Notes: generated from the sequence alone by a model not told the origin. Numbered from the stretch's first letter, positions 38,309 to 50,330 are shown. The stretch is DNA of 64,000 nucleotides from Cycas panzhihuaensis (GCA_023213395.1 CM041465.1:193075741-193139740), one strand, 5' to 3'. Made by a program: numbers and translations.

Positions 38309-38861
38309 TGTAGGAAAAAATAATGTAGGCCCAAATGCTCTGATACCAAATGTTGGAAAAAATATTGGAGCCCCAGGTAGCTCTGATACCAAATGTAGGA
38401 AAAAATAATGGAGCTAAACTAAGCTCTGATACCAAATATTGGAAATATATTGCAAGAGAACAGGGAATAATATATAATAAACTTCAATAGATCAATACAT
38501 CAATACAAATCTTCAATACATCAATATTGCAATATAGAATAAACCATGAAAGTATTGTGTTCAAGCCATTGTGAGAAGTGAGAATTATAAATTTCCCAAA
38601 TGAGGGCAGTGCCTAAAGACACCAAGGTTGCACACCTCTCAATATTTATAATTTAAGGGAGGAGGGAAACTCCTCAACCCCTAAATTCAAAATAATAATA
38701 AAATAATATTAACTTAACTCAAATAAAATTAACTCAAATTAACTTAAACTTACCTTGACTTACCTATACATGTTGAGTATCCACATATGTAAAATGAGGT
38801 TGATGAGGTGTATAATCTTGGTTGGAAGGTGGGAGTGGACTAACTATGATTAACTCTAATA
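38309..38861 (-). repeat. TRG-A 3' LTR
   Basis: It aligns end to end with 52244-52796. The left (plus-strand) 125 bases contain three tandem units, each ending in a primer-site-like GCTCTGATACCA. Confidence 0.88.
38318..38431 (-). repeat. Tandem primer-site-like units at the LTR end
   Basis: Three units of about 40-45 bases share a TAGGAAAAAATAATG/ATTGGAGC part and a GCTCTGATACCAAAT part, the complement of the tRNA-primer site TGGTATCAGAGC. The same array is at 52253-52373 in the other LTR. Confidence 0.75.
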
Positions 38862-38874
38862 TTCTCTCCCTTAA
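38862..38874 (-). other. TRG-A polypurine tract
   Basis: The minus strand reads TTAAGGGAGAGAA next to the 3' LTR. TRG-B has the matching AAGGGGGAGAA. Confidence 0.7.
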
Positions 38875-38899
38875 TGTCGTCACAAACACTTGCATTTTT

Positions 38900-39581
38900 T
38901 CCTTGAACTTATAGAACTTGTACTAGAAAAAAAATTTGAAATTTTGATCTTGAACTTGATATTTATCAACTCTTCTCATCCTTATAGCCATATATATCTC
39001 TTTATCATGGAATGATGTAGAAAAACTATAAGTAGATAAAACTTGATTCAAATGTAGATGAGTAGCTATAATTTTGACTTTGTCAACTAGAGCATTAAGA
39101 AGGCTTTGAACTTAAACTTTGTCTTCTATAGTCCTTATGCTATGAACAACTATCATATCATTAGGTTCATTCTTTATCATATCATAGGATTCATTCTCCA
39201 TCATGTCATAAGATTCATTGTCCCGCTCAAATGGAGGATCAAGTACTTATGTACTAAGTTGGTCATGCATTTGATCTAAATCTTCATGCATGTTATCATT
39301 ATGATTTACCTATTCTCTCACCTATCTCACATGCTCATCAAAAATATCATCAAATACATGGAGAGTATCTCTCCCATAAGTAGAAAGTAATATATCTCAA
39401 ACTGATTTAGAAGTAGTTAATTCAAAAACCTTTGAAAAAATATCATCATTCATAGTGTAAAATAATAATACTAAAACTTCATTATCTTTTCTAAAATTTC
39501 CTTTAATACTAAGGCCACATTCATGTTGCAAATAATTCAAAAGATCATGTTTAATAAAATAGTCTTGCATAGTGTTATACC
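38900..39581 (-). pseudogene. TRG-A gag, main part (3' of the CopA2 insertion)
   Basis: It reads TMQDYFIKHDLLNYLQHECG near 39570, then TMNDDIFSKVFELTTSKSV and (after a stop where Trp is expected) DILLSTYGRDTL near 39380. This is the pattern of a UBN2/DUF4219 Gag N-terminal domain. The frame continues with few stops to about 38935, nearly reaching the polypurine tract, so there is no room for pol. TRG-B has the same protein. The product would be a capsid-like protein or a decayed version of one. Confidence 0.75.
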
Positions 39582-39843
39582 TGAAAAGAGTGGATCTATC
39601 CTTCATCTCCATGCACTAAACACAAAGACAAACATAGGAGCAAGAGAGAGGTAAAAATGAATTCCCTCCATAAAGCTTTTACTTTTATATTGAGAGAGGG
39701 AGCATTAGAGTTAGATGAAATGAAATTACACATAATGCACATGAAAGTGTATTTCACTTAAGTGATCTAATTTAAAGTACACTTAAGACCATTTTTCAAA
39801 ATAATCAACTAATGTAATGGCCTTATATTATTAACCCTTTCCA
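39582..39843 (-). repeat. CopA2 3' LTR
   Basis: It aligns with 46831-47129 but lacks about 40 bases (GAGAGACTTGAGAG-type text) present in the 5' copy. A TATA-like TATAAAAG lies near 39680 on the minus strand. Confidence 0.85.
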
Positions 39844-39855
39844 ATCTCCCTCTTA
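39844..39855 (-). other. CopA2 polypurine tract
   Basis: The minus strand reads TAAGAGGGAGAT next to the LTR start. Confidence 0.65.
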
Positions 39856-40300
39856 ATGGTAGAAGGTAATTTCATCCTATTTTATTCTATCTTATGAGGT
39901 CTTCATTTGAGCCTCTTACAAAGCAAACTACTATGACACTTTTGTGGGAAACCCTCATGGGGAAGAAAACCCATAAATTTTCTAATCTACTAACCTGGCT
40001 CAGGTAGCTCTTTAAATGTAGACATAGCTAATCAGTATAATAAATTTTTTAGGTAAAATCTACTGAGTCTCCATATACTATTTGGTCATCCCCCATGCCC
40101 TTTCAGGTTTTTACAGGTTCCAATTTTTCAAAATAATAGAACCCTTATCCTTTCACGCCTACATGGGATTTTCACGAATGGGATAGAGCAGAGACTTACT
40201 CTTATCCTTTTGCGCCTACAAGGGGTTTTTACAAATGAGATAGAGTATGATGGTCCTATTATCATCTCCTTTAATTAGTCAGAGATGGAGGCCCTAATGC
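39856..40300 (-). other. CopA2 noncoding segment between pol and 3' LTR
   Basis: It contains a 57-base direct duplication (about 40140-40255) around CCTTTTGCGCCTACAAGG/CCTTTCACGCCTACATGG, and the GATGACC motif shared with CopA1. No coding capacity. Confidence 0.65.
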
Positions 40301-40309
40301 TAAGTTGCT

Positions 40310-43300
40310 TTCAAAACTATTCAAGCTTCACCCTCTTCAGTGGTTTGGTGAAGATATCAGCCACTTGATATGCTATGGGGTAGTACTTCAGTTGAATTGT
40401 AGCATCATGAACTAGTTCTCTAATCTTGTAGACTTTTGTACTTATATGTTTGGTACGATCATGAAATATAGGATTTTTAGCCATATGGATTGTAGATTGA
40501 TTATCTACATGTAATCTAGTAGAACTTGTTTGGGTAGCATTTAATATATTCAATAATTTTCTAAGCTATATCACCTCCTTGCTTGTCTCAGAAGCAGCAA
40601 TGTACTTAGCTTTGGTAGTTAAGTCTGCAACTATCTTCCGTCGTCTGGATCTCCATGATATTGGTGCTATTCCAAGAAATGTTACATACCCAAATGTAGA
40701 TCTTCTTATGTCTTTATCTCTGGCAAAGTCTGAGTCTGTATATGCATAAAGTTTAAATTCTGCATTGGGTTCATACAATAGACCATATTTGCTAGTCATC
40801 TTTAGGTACCTCAACACTCGTATTGCAGCTTGCTAATGATTCTGCTTAGGATTTGTCATGAATCTTGTAAGAATGCCAATAGAGTGTGCAATATCTAGCC
40901 TTGTTTTGGTAGTATAGATGAGACTACCTACAAGTTCCCTGTAGAATATTGCATCTACCTCCTTATTGTCACCATCAACTGAGAGTTTAATATTAGGCTT
41001 CACAGGTGTATCCACTGGTTGAGCACCTTCCAATTGAAACTTTGTCAGAAGATCATTGATATATTTTTCTTGGGAGAGAAAGATTTTACCATCCTTTTGA
41101 GTTACTTTAATTACCAAGTAAGATTTCATTAACCCAAGGTCAGACAATTCATAAGTTTTAGCAAGGTTTTTTTGAGTTGGCTGATTACCTGTTCATTATT
41201 CCCCATTAGGAGCATGTCATCCACAAAGATTAAGAGGTAAGTGACTTTATCATTTTGGCATTTGATGAATAATGTTGTATTAATATCTTAATAGTCACAA
41301 ACCTCATATCCAAGTTGCCTTATTCTTTCAGACAACTTGGTAAACCAAGCATGAAGGGCTTGCTTTAGGCCGTATAAAGACTTTTTGAGCCTACAAACTT
41401 TATGCTCCGGACCGTCAATCTCATATCCTTTTAGCTGAGCCATGTAATTTTTTTTTTTAATGTCCCCATTAAAAAATGCAGTCTTAACATTGGGTTGGTG
41501 GATTTTCTAACCTTATTGAGCAGCCAAGGCTATAAGAGTTTTAATTGTAGGCCACTTGGTTGTAGGAGCAAAGATTTTAATGTGGTCAATGCCTTCCCTT
41601 TGCATGAATCCTTTTGCTACCAACCTCACCTTGTGTTTTTCCAGGGTGCTATCTGATCTATACTTGTTTTTGAACACCCATTCATTTTGAACTACCTTTC
41701 TTCTGAGTGGTAGATCAACAAGCTCCCATGTACCATTCTTAATAAGAGATTGATACTCTTCGTTCATGGAATTTTCCTAAGCTGCATGATTTACAACTTC
41801 TTGGTACGTTAGGGGCTCTTCATTAAGAGCAAGATATAGTTTTGTTAGTTCAAGCTCAACGAAAAGTGATTCATGCATCTTTGTTCTATGGGCACTTCTA
41901 GTGCTAGTTTTGCCTACCTCATCTGGTTGCATGTCCTTATAGCTAGTAGGCTTCATGAAAACCTCAAGTTAGGAATGAGGTTTTCATTTCCATAACCTTT
42001 TGATCTTAGTTTTGATCTTAAAAAGGATCATGTGAAATATTTGGCACGGAGGGGGTTGACGATGCTGGAGAAGATGGGCCAGCCACAGATATTAGAGAAG
42101 ATGATCTTTCTACTATGGCTTTGCCTTTGTCAACTTGGATGTTCACAAATTATGGTGCTGGATGTGTACACATTGTCTTGGAGTCATAGCTTATATCCTT
42201 CGAGGCTCTATTATCAGATTCCAATATTTTGAGTAACTGTTCAGCATCTCCCCCTCTAAATTTTAGAATCTGGACATTAAATTCAATGGCATCATTAAAT
42301 CAGTATGAAGGCATCTTGGAGTCAAGTATGAGTAATTGATCTTCAGTCTTTGCAAAGATAACATCTCTAGTGATGATGATTTTGCGCTATGAAGGTATGA
42401 AAACTTGATATCCCTTTTTGTCCATAGGGTATCCGACAAAGATGCCTTTAATAGCTCTATCTTGGAGCTTATTTCTATGTTTCTCTAGAATATGAGCATA
42501 ATAAGTAGAGCAAAAATTTCTGAAGTGAGAGATAGAGGGGGTTTGTCCATATCACATTTCATGTAGAGAGGGGCCGAGCTTGGAGGGACTAATAGTGTTG
42601 ATGAAATATACAACAATCTAGATAGCCTTAGCCTAAATATAGATAGGGACATTCTTATATACCGTCATAAAACGAGCCATATTCATGATGGTCCTGTTCA
42701 TGCGCTCGACAACTCCATTCTGCTGGGGTGTACCTGTAACATTGGTCTGATGTTTGATTCCATGTTGACATAAGTACAATTCAAACTCACTGGATGTGTA
42801 CTTGCCACCATTGTCAGTCTTGAGTATTTTGATCTTGAATCCAAATTCATTTTCCATGCAGGCTTTGAAAGCTTAAAAGATAGAAAAATCTTCATCTTTC
42901 TTTGCAAGAAAAGCAACCTATACTTTCTTGGTAAAATCATCAATGAAAGTAATATAGTACCACTTCTGTTTAAGAGAAGAGATGGGCATAGAACCACATA
43001 TATCTAAGTGTACAAGCTGCAAAGGTTGGCTAGATTTCCACAGACTATGAGGAAAGGGTTGTCTTTGAGATTTAGCAATAATACATGCTTCACATTTAAA
43101 GGGTTTAGAGGGGAACTTAGGCAAACCAAGAAGAGTGTCTTGTAGTTCTCTTAAATGATCAATTTTGATATGGCCCATATAAGCATGCCATAGAGCTACT
43201 TAGGACAACTTTTGAGGAGTCAGGGTTGTGGTAAAAGCAGATTCATCATCAACATAGTTGGCTTCAGAGGATGGTGAGCCAGTTAGGTGAAAAAGTTTAC

Positions 43301-43650
43301 CATCAAGAATTTTGGCCATAACCACATCATTTGAAGGAGGGTGAATGACATAGAGAGTTTGATTGTTTGTAATTACACTCAGATCAAATCCATGAGGGAC
43401 AAGGGTAGACAGGGAGAACAAATTTTGCTTTAGAGTAGGAATATATAAAACATCAACAAGTGTAAAATCTGGAAGGCTTGAGAGTTTCAAGCAAACAGTT
43501 CTAAGTCCTTCGACTGGCTAAGATGATTTGTCAGCCATGTATACAATACCACGAACTTCAGAGTTGAAATCTTGAAAGAACTGGTGATGATAAGTCATGT
43601 GTTGTGTTGCTCCAGTATCCATGATCCACGATGAAGTATTTGAGGTGGCA
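40310..43650 (-). pseudogene. CopA2 pol relic (protease, integrase, RT, RNase H)
   Basis: The protease active site WIMDTGATQHMTYHH is intact near 43620. Integrase covers 43178-42633 (FIDDFTKKV near 42930; KTDNGGKYTSSEF near 42815; TGTPQQNGVVERMNRT near 42730). RT spans 41767-40833 and keeps an FVDDM box near 41215. RNase H spans 40817-40317 and ends VADIFTKPL. Stops such as those at 41507-41509 (Trp in CopA1) and 40826 interrupt it. It is much better preserved than CopA1. Confidence 0.85.
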
Positions 43651-43829
43651 CTATTTGCAACTCTAAGTGGTGAAGGCAAAAGTGAATAAGCATAGCCACA
43701 ATGAGCCTCAATATACTTACTGGATCTATCAACAATATTTGATGAAGTGATCCCAATTCTTTGAAGGTATGCATGAGTAAATTACGTTCCACCAAAAGTA
43801 TCTTCAAAAGAAGTATTATTAACATTATG

Positions 43830-44828
43830 TACACCATGGCACTGTTGATAACTTGGTAGTTTGTTGGTGATAGTTCTACAATTTTTGGCATAATGTCCTT
43901 TTCTATTACATCTTTAACACACAACTGTTTGATTTCCAGTCCAGTATTGGGCTAGTTGGATTATCTTTAATTACTATATCTAGGTCTAAGTTGATTATTT
44001 TGGCCTTGGCCTTGAGACTATTTTTGTTAGAGTTGAGAAGCCTGTTGACTAAGAGGATGTTGTCCTTATTGTCTACCTCTTCCTCTTCCATTAGAATTAC
44101 CACCTCTACAAGAGTATTGACCTTGATTTTTGGTATAACAAATATTTTCTTCCACTTCAAAAGCAACATCAATTGGATCTGATATAGTGGCAAAGTTGGT
44201 ATCAAAGGTCTTATCAAATTCAATGAACTTATCAGCAAGATCATCAAAGTTTAGGGTCTTTAAAGTCCACTAGATTGAAGACTTCCCAATAGAATTTTAT
44301 AATCTAGGATATGGAGACATGACTAAATTAAGAAAGCCCATGTAATACATTGAGTTTTAAAATCTTTATCAATGGCTTGCTTGATTGGATGAAGGAGATT
44401 GTTTTCTCACTTGCATGTCCTTTCTGCATTTTCAATTTGTTCATCTTCAACACTAAGTGAACAAATTCTAAGTATGATTTAGTATCAAAGTTCTTCTTAA
44501 GAACTTCAAGAACTTTCCATGTTGTATCATGTATAACTTCATCAATAAGATTATACAAGGAATAATCTGTGACAAGCAGTATCCCTGCACAGATTTTATC
44601 ATCATCAAGTTCCCATTACCATTTAGTTGTAACTTTAGTAGGAGCAGTTAAAGCGCCTCCTCCTGAAGTAACTGTGGTAGCTGTAGCTACAACAGATAGT
44701 ATAGGTTATAAGTGATCTTTCCATAGACCTTCATACTTTGCAACATTTCTGACACTAGTGAACCACATGTCCTAATTTTCTTTCCTTTCTAGAATGTAGT
44801 TCACATTTTGCTTGAACTATGAAGACAT
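43830..44828 (-). pseudogene. CopA2 gag relic
   Basis: The start ATG is at 44828 (MSS then TAG at Gln-4). Text such as KMQKGHASEKT (near 44415) and FDTKSYLEFVHLVLK match CopA1. The zinc knuckle near 43922-43877 keeps all four ligands, C-x2-C-x4-H-x4-C, although a stop falls between the first two Cys. Several frameshifts occur. Confidence 0.8.
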
Positions 44829-46817
44829 GGTGTCTTTTTAGAAGGGAAGAAATAAATAAGGGACTATAAAAGTGATGGCAATAAATGACTGATCACTATT
44901 TACAAATAGGAAATGTAATGAAGTAGTATAGCAAAAGGAAGAAGAAGTGAGAATGGTTGCTTAAAGATGAAGGGAGCAACTTAGAGAAAAGTCACCACCA
45001 CTTGTGACAAATATTAACCTGATGCAACAGGAATATGAGAAGCACTATGATAAAAATTGGCCACAAACACTTGTGGAAAATATTAACTTGACATTGTAGG
45101 ATTATAAGAAGTACTATGATTATGATTATACTATGGATCACTTTTTACAAATAAGTAAGTGAACAGTATACAAGATTGTAATTCAATGTAAATAATGACA
45201 TCATTAGGTTTACACAACTTGAAACTCAAATGTAGGATGTGTAATCAACCCAATAACCTTTAACTTGTGTCAAACATGTAGTTAAGGTTATTGAAGGGAT
45301 GCCTAAGCTTCTAGTAGAATTAAGTTGGCCTTCACCTGTGATACCTACAATCATGCTTAGTGATGAAATCCAAGTCACAACGGAGCCCAGGTACTCCCAA
45401 TCCTCATCTAGTTTACCAATGAGCAGCTATATACCTCCTTTAAAGAGTGGTATGTGCATAACCATGGCTATGATGAATATTAGATTGGGTATATTTTAAT
45501 CTTGTATTAAAGTTTTAGTTTTCCCAATTGGTTATCAGGATGATCCCTGATTGAGGCATGATGGTATGGCTAACCAACCTCACCAATATTCTAGTTTAAT
45601 CCAGTCCCAACTTGAAATCCGCACCTCCTTTATGGCATGACATTTTGCCAACCAAGGTATCTCAACCTTGGCAAGTGTGTGAATATGTACAAGATGGCAG
45701 AAAATAGTGTACATGATGCATTCCTTTTAGGAAGAGTAAAAAGATTATCAAATTGCATCAAACGTACATTTAACTGAAAATAGAATGCTTGCTTGGAGTG
45801 TCTTTAGAGTGCTTGCTTTGAGTGATTTTAGAGTGCTGAAATAAAATGCTAATAAGTGAGTGAGGACACTGGATATTGCTCCAATCTAGGTTTTTTTTTC
45901 TCACTTTTATAATGGGCTTTTAAGCCTTATAAAAAGAAGGAAGAAATTTTCTTCACTTTTTTTTTTGTTAATATAAAAGAAAGTAGTCTTCACTAAATCA
46001 GTAATAACTTTCTCCCATGATGTCGAAATGGAGTGCCAATTTTTGTGTACAAACTAGACTCAGAGCTTCATCTTCAAGAAGTGGAATCAGGTCCAAATGA
46101 GTTCTGCAAAGTTTTTAGCAGCCCCACAAAGTTAGGAAATTATATTTTTCTAGAATTCTTATTAAAAATAACTATTGTTCACTAAAATAGCAATAACTTC
46201 CTCATACGACATCCAAATTAGGTGCCAATTTTTGCACTGGAAAGTAGACTTAGAGCCTCATCTTTGATAATTAGAATTACTTCAATTAGAGCTATGTAGA
46301 AGATTTGAAAAACCTATGAAGTTTAGTAATCAAATTATATTTTTGTAGAAATTTTAGCTTCCTAATATCTCATTAACACATGATACCATATGAAATTTCC
46401 ATTATTTTTTAATCACTAGGATCATAATATGGGACAATGATGGATATTTTAAATGGATTAAAATTCTTAAAAATAAAATGGGTAAAACCTCCCCTAATAA
46501 TCATTCTTTTAAGTGCTGGAAAATTTTCAGTAGCATTTCCCTTTGTTAAATGGACCAAAAGAGGGGAAAGAAAAAGAAGAATGAGATAGCATGAATGGCT
46601 AATAAAGGATTGGAATCCTTAGGCCTTACAACTCCTTATATTATGCTTCCAAACCTAAAAAAGAGAAAGGAAAAGAAAACAATACAAAATATACTATTAT
46701 ATTAACTTGAAAATATTTTTAAATTCACTTTCACAATCTCCTTCACCACATGGATTGTGGGGAAGAAGGAACTAATGGCTCCATTATAAGTATAAGTGAG
46801 GAATATGAAGGAAGTAA
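44829..46817 (-). other. CopA2 leader (noncoding, about 2 kb)
   Basis: It lies between primer site and gag. It shares long stretches with the CopA1 leader (1-936), so it is a conserved part of the family. No credible protein; the 66-codon plus-strand frame at 45299 is a shadow. Confidence 0.7.
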
Positions 46818-46829
46818 GCTCTGATATCA
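46818..46829 (-). other. CopA2 primer-binding site
   Basis: The minus strand reads TGATATCAGAGC, one base from the plant initiator-Met site, directly after the 5' LTR. Confidence 0.75.
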
Positions 46830-46830
46830 C

Positions 46831-47129
46831 ATGAAAAGAATGGATTTATCTTTCATCTCCATGCACTAAATATAAAGACAAATATGGGAGAAAGAGAGAC
46901 TTGAGAGAAAGAAAGTAGCTCTCACAAAATGGGGAGGTAAAAATGAATCTCCTCCATTGAGGTTTTACTTTTATATTGAGAGATGGAGCATTAGAGTTAG
47001 GTGAAATGAAATTATACATAATGCACATGAAAGTGTATTTCACTTAAGTGATCTAATTTAAAGTTCACTTAAGACCCTTTTTCAAAATAATAAACTAATA
47101 TAATGACCTTGTGTCATTAACCCTTTTCA
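46831..47129 (-). repeat. CopA2 5' LTR
   Basis: 299 bases; starts TGAAAAGGGTTAATG and ends near TTCAT on the minus strand. A TATA-like TATAAAAG is near 46970. Confidence 0.85.
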
Positions 47130-47177
47130 ATGCCATAGTAAAAGGTTATGGCCATTGAGAATGGGAAATTGTGCCAT
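47130..47177 (-). pseudogene. TRG-A gag, start (5' of the CopA2 insertion)
   Basis: The ATG at 47177 gives MAQFPILNGHNLLLWH and stops at the CopA2 LTR. The matching uninterrupted text in TRG-B is FPIFDGHNFSLWHKT near 56970. With CopA2 and one target copy removed, the frame continues into 39581. Confidence 0.75.
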
Positions 47178-48700
47178 TTTATCAAGAAAAACTTTAGTAT
47201 AAAAAGTATATTTTTATTAAGTTAAAAAATACTCAATAAATAAATAATGTCTTATATGATGTCAAATATCCTCTTCAAAAGAAATATAATGCCCTTTGAA
47301 AATAAATGAACTAAATGCAATAAGGAAATAATGAATATATAAGTAACTTTGAAAACATATACCAATATCCTTTTAACGATATAAATATGAAATAAGACCT
47401 TAACCTTTAAATTTTCTTTAAATAAATAAATGTAAATTCTTAATGCAATAAATACTTAGCCTTGATGATAATATATAATGCTAAAAAAACTGAAATATAT
47501 ATATATTTTACTTTGAAAGATAAGGAGTATGAAGAAACATTTTAAGAGAAAGGTTAGAGGACAACCTCAAGTTTGACAGCTTCAAAAGTATACTAAATGA
47601 TGTCATAAGAATATGAAACTTCACTAGTATAAAGATTAATAAAATATGAATCCAATGGAATTGACTATTTTAAAAACAGGTTCCTATAAGTCAAGTTTGA
47701 ATGATTCAAATATACGGAAATCCTTTTGAGGTCTAACAAGAGCAGGGAGCTTAAAAAGGTATAAAATTGCTAATAAAACTTTATAAAATGATGAAAAATA
47801 ATTAAATATTATTTAGAAAACTGCTCAATATACTTTAAGCTGAAAAAGTTTGAGAAATATATATAAAAATATGTAAAAAATAGTAGATTTGAGGCTATTA
47901 AGTACTTCAATTTTGATCTATTTGAAAATCAGTAAAAACATATTAAAATGTATAAAAAATTATTTTAGTTCGAAGGGGAATGAGTCAGATTCCTAATGAA
48001 ACTGACGAAACTAAATTTGGATGTCAAATAGAAAAGTTATAGTGAAAATAACAACTAGTACCTTTATGTAAAAATGTTTAAAAAGTGCTAAAAACCACTA
48101 AAATGCCACTTTCGGTGATTAAAATAGTGATCAAATAAATTCTAAAAATTAAAATAAAAGATAGGTAATGAATTTTATTGAATGTAAATCACTTTAAAAT
48201 AGATATGGGAAGAAAATAGTTACCTGGTAATAAAATATAATCAGGTAAAAAAGTAATTTTGTAAAAAGTTTAAAAAAATGCTGAAAAAATGAACTGATTG
48301 ACTTTAAATTGACTGAAACAGGTTCAAATCAGCACCAAATTGGTCATATGACTAGTCAAAATCGATCTACAGAAAATTTCTGACGTAATGAAACTAGTTT
48401 CGTCAAAAACTGATGATCTAGTAAAGAGTTATGACAAACATTTTCCAGTAACCCTATGTAAAATAAAAAATTAAAAAGAAGAAAAAAGAAAAAAAAGTTT
48501 ATAAATAATTGTTAGCCCCTTTTAAAGGTAGCTAATGGACATGTGATGATTAAATGGTACCAGGGTTGATGGTATCAAGGGGCCTAAGAGTTTGTAAACC
48601 CCAGATTTAAGATTTTATATAAAGTAATTAAAATTTTTAAAAACTTTATAAAATTAAAAAAACATAAAAGATAAAATTTTAAATTTTTTTGGGGATGTCA
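47178..48700 (-). other. TRG-A leader shared with TRG-B
   Basis: AT-rich, noncoding. It aligns with 57007-58400: for example GAGGCTATTAAGT near 47892 and 57625, and AGTTCGAAG near 47968 and 57700. The match ends near 48700/58400, where the host-like fragments begin. Confidence 0.75.
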
Positions 48701-49080
48701 TTACTGTTGTTAAATCACACCGCCATCGATCATGTAGCTTGCATTATCACGTGGAGCAGTCTGCGTCTTTGCATCAATCTATTTGGAGCCAATGACGATG
48801 GAGGATATGGATGCTTTGTCTGAACCAGATACCTTTTTGGATGCATTTTTCGAAACGAAATGCTACCAGGGTTTCTCTACCAACTCCTTTTATTCCTAGT
48901 TTTCTATGTCAATGAAATCTCAATGGAAATAGTATTTGATTCTATGTTAATGGAGGTTTGTGAGAGGCACCACAACTGAAAAAAAAAATCAGAAAACGAT
49001 TGTTATTCATGCTTCTGCAAGTTTGGTAGAAGCACTTCTAATATTCTTTACTTGAATTATAGAGACACTTCTTTGATCTC
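48701..49080 (+). other. Host-like fragment in TRG-A, first part
   Basis: Composition changes to higher GC with several CG dinucleotides, unlike the flanking leader. A short frame from 48793 (MTMEDMDALSEPDTFLDAFF) reads on the plus strand and is then lost. I do not recognise it. It could be a first exon or untranslated region of a captured gene. Confidence 0.4.
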
Positions 49081-49090
49081 TTGACAATAT

Positions 49091-49425
49091 GACTGAAAGA
49101 AATAATAGACGAGGAGCTCAAAGTGGGCCTGCAAATGGCAATTCTCAGATTTCCATGCTGCAGAACTTTAACCAGGTTCTTGTTAAAGAAATTATAACCC
49201 TCTGAGAAGATAAGAATTCATAGTCAGAAAAGCTAAGGCAAATTGATTTAGAACTAAAGAATGCTGAAGGCGAAAAGAAATGGTTTGAGTTGGAGCTTGA
49301 TAATTTACACAGTGAATTTGATTTTGTTTGTCTGAAGAAAGAAAATCTCGGTGTGGAGAATGTGGAATTTGGGAAGAGACTGGAAAATGAAATTGCAAGG
49401 AAATAAAATGAATGTCAAAGGTGAT
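49091..49425 (+). pseudogene. Captured host gene fragment: coiled-coil exon
   Basis: A plus-strand frame from the ATG at 49091 (MTERNNRRGAQSGPANG) runs to about 49420 with three stops (TGA, TAG, TAA at Arg/Gln-like places). Its residues are rich in Glu, Lys and Leu with heptad-like spacing (KLRQIDLELKNAEGEKKWFE), suggesting a coiled coil. It ends at CAAAG followed by GTGATATC, which looks like a retained splice donor, so genomic rather than spliced DNA was probably captured. The family is unknown. It opposes the direction of the TRG-A gag. Confidence 0.45.
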
Positions 49426-50330
49426 ATCTAACGAAGTCTGTAAAGGGCTCGTTTACTGGTTTTTATAGTTTAATGTATTCTTTTTAGAGTTCAAAGAAAC
49501 AACTTCTCTTGCAGTTGACTTTGACACTAATTTGATGGTTTTGGTGTAAGTTTGACAGGGTCTATTCTTGGGGGTTTCTGTTATAGATCTCAAGTTGAAT
49601 TAACAAACTTATAGGTTCCCACTGTGAGGCCAATTGTGCTTGGCTTCTTTGGCATGATTTTGCTTCCTTCAGCGGTGAACCATTCATAACACAAATGGGA
49701 GTTTTACAGTTTGCTTTAGAAAATCCCTTGTAGGGAGAGGCTAAAGATGTAGAGGAATGACTAATGGAGACTAAATGCTAGCTGGGTTCAAGTTTTCGCA
49801 GGTGTTGATGGGCGTACAGAGAGATGGAGGAGGCCCAAAAAATGTTGGTAATGCTCTGGAACCTTTGTCCACAATAATGTTTGACTAAGGATGCTGCAGA
49901 AGAAAATATGAGAGATGCCTGAGCAAGCAATACTGGCAAATGTTTCAACTGTAATGAACGTAGAAAAAAAAAGTTGTTTTCGTTTTTCTTTTTATGACAG
50001 TTCAGTTGAAATTTTATGCATGTAACTTGATCAATTTTCCTTCAGGGTTGGAATGAATATTCATTTGGTCAAATGAAAATCCACTTCAATATTTGCGAGA
50101 TATGTTTTCATAAATGTCTCAATGCCTCAAAGCAACTGTTCAACTTTGAATCGTTTCCAGACATATGGTAATAGTGGTATAGTCTTGAGATATATTTTAT
50201 TTTTCTAGTGCTTATAATAATTCATGTTGGTGCAAAAATCTTTGTTCTCTATGTATGTTTTAAAGTAGCAGCCAATGAGATGAAGCTTGTCATGGAGGAA
50301 ATTAAGAGCAGATCTTCAAAAAATAGTATG
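49426..50330 (+). other. Host-like noncoding stretch (possible introns) in TRG-A
   Basis: Mixed composition with T-rich intron-like parts. No confident exon. It links the coiled-coil fragment and the NAC-like fragment; whether the two derive from one gene is unclear. Confidence 0.35.

Larger units (their letters stand above)
39582..47129 (-). mobile_element. CopA2: Copia element inserted in TRG-A gag
   Basis: LTRs at 39582-39843 and 46831-47129 flank leader, gag and pol on the minus strand. The target duplication is ATACC (39577-39581) against ATGCC (47130-47134). It has a primer site, polypurine tract and internal sequence shared with CopA1. TRG-B shows the uninterrupted target (ATGCC near 56941). 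Confidence 0.88.

Noticed and set aside
38318-38431. GCTCTGATACCA motifs as several real primer sites of separate elements
   Set aside because: They recur inside both LTRs of one element with a shared target duplication outside, so they belong to the LTR.
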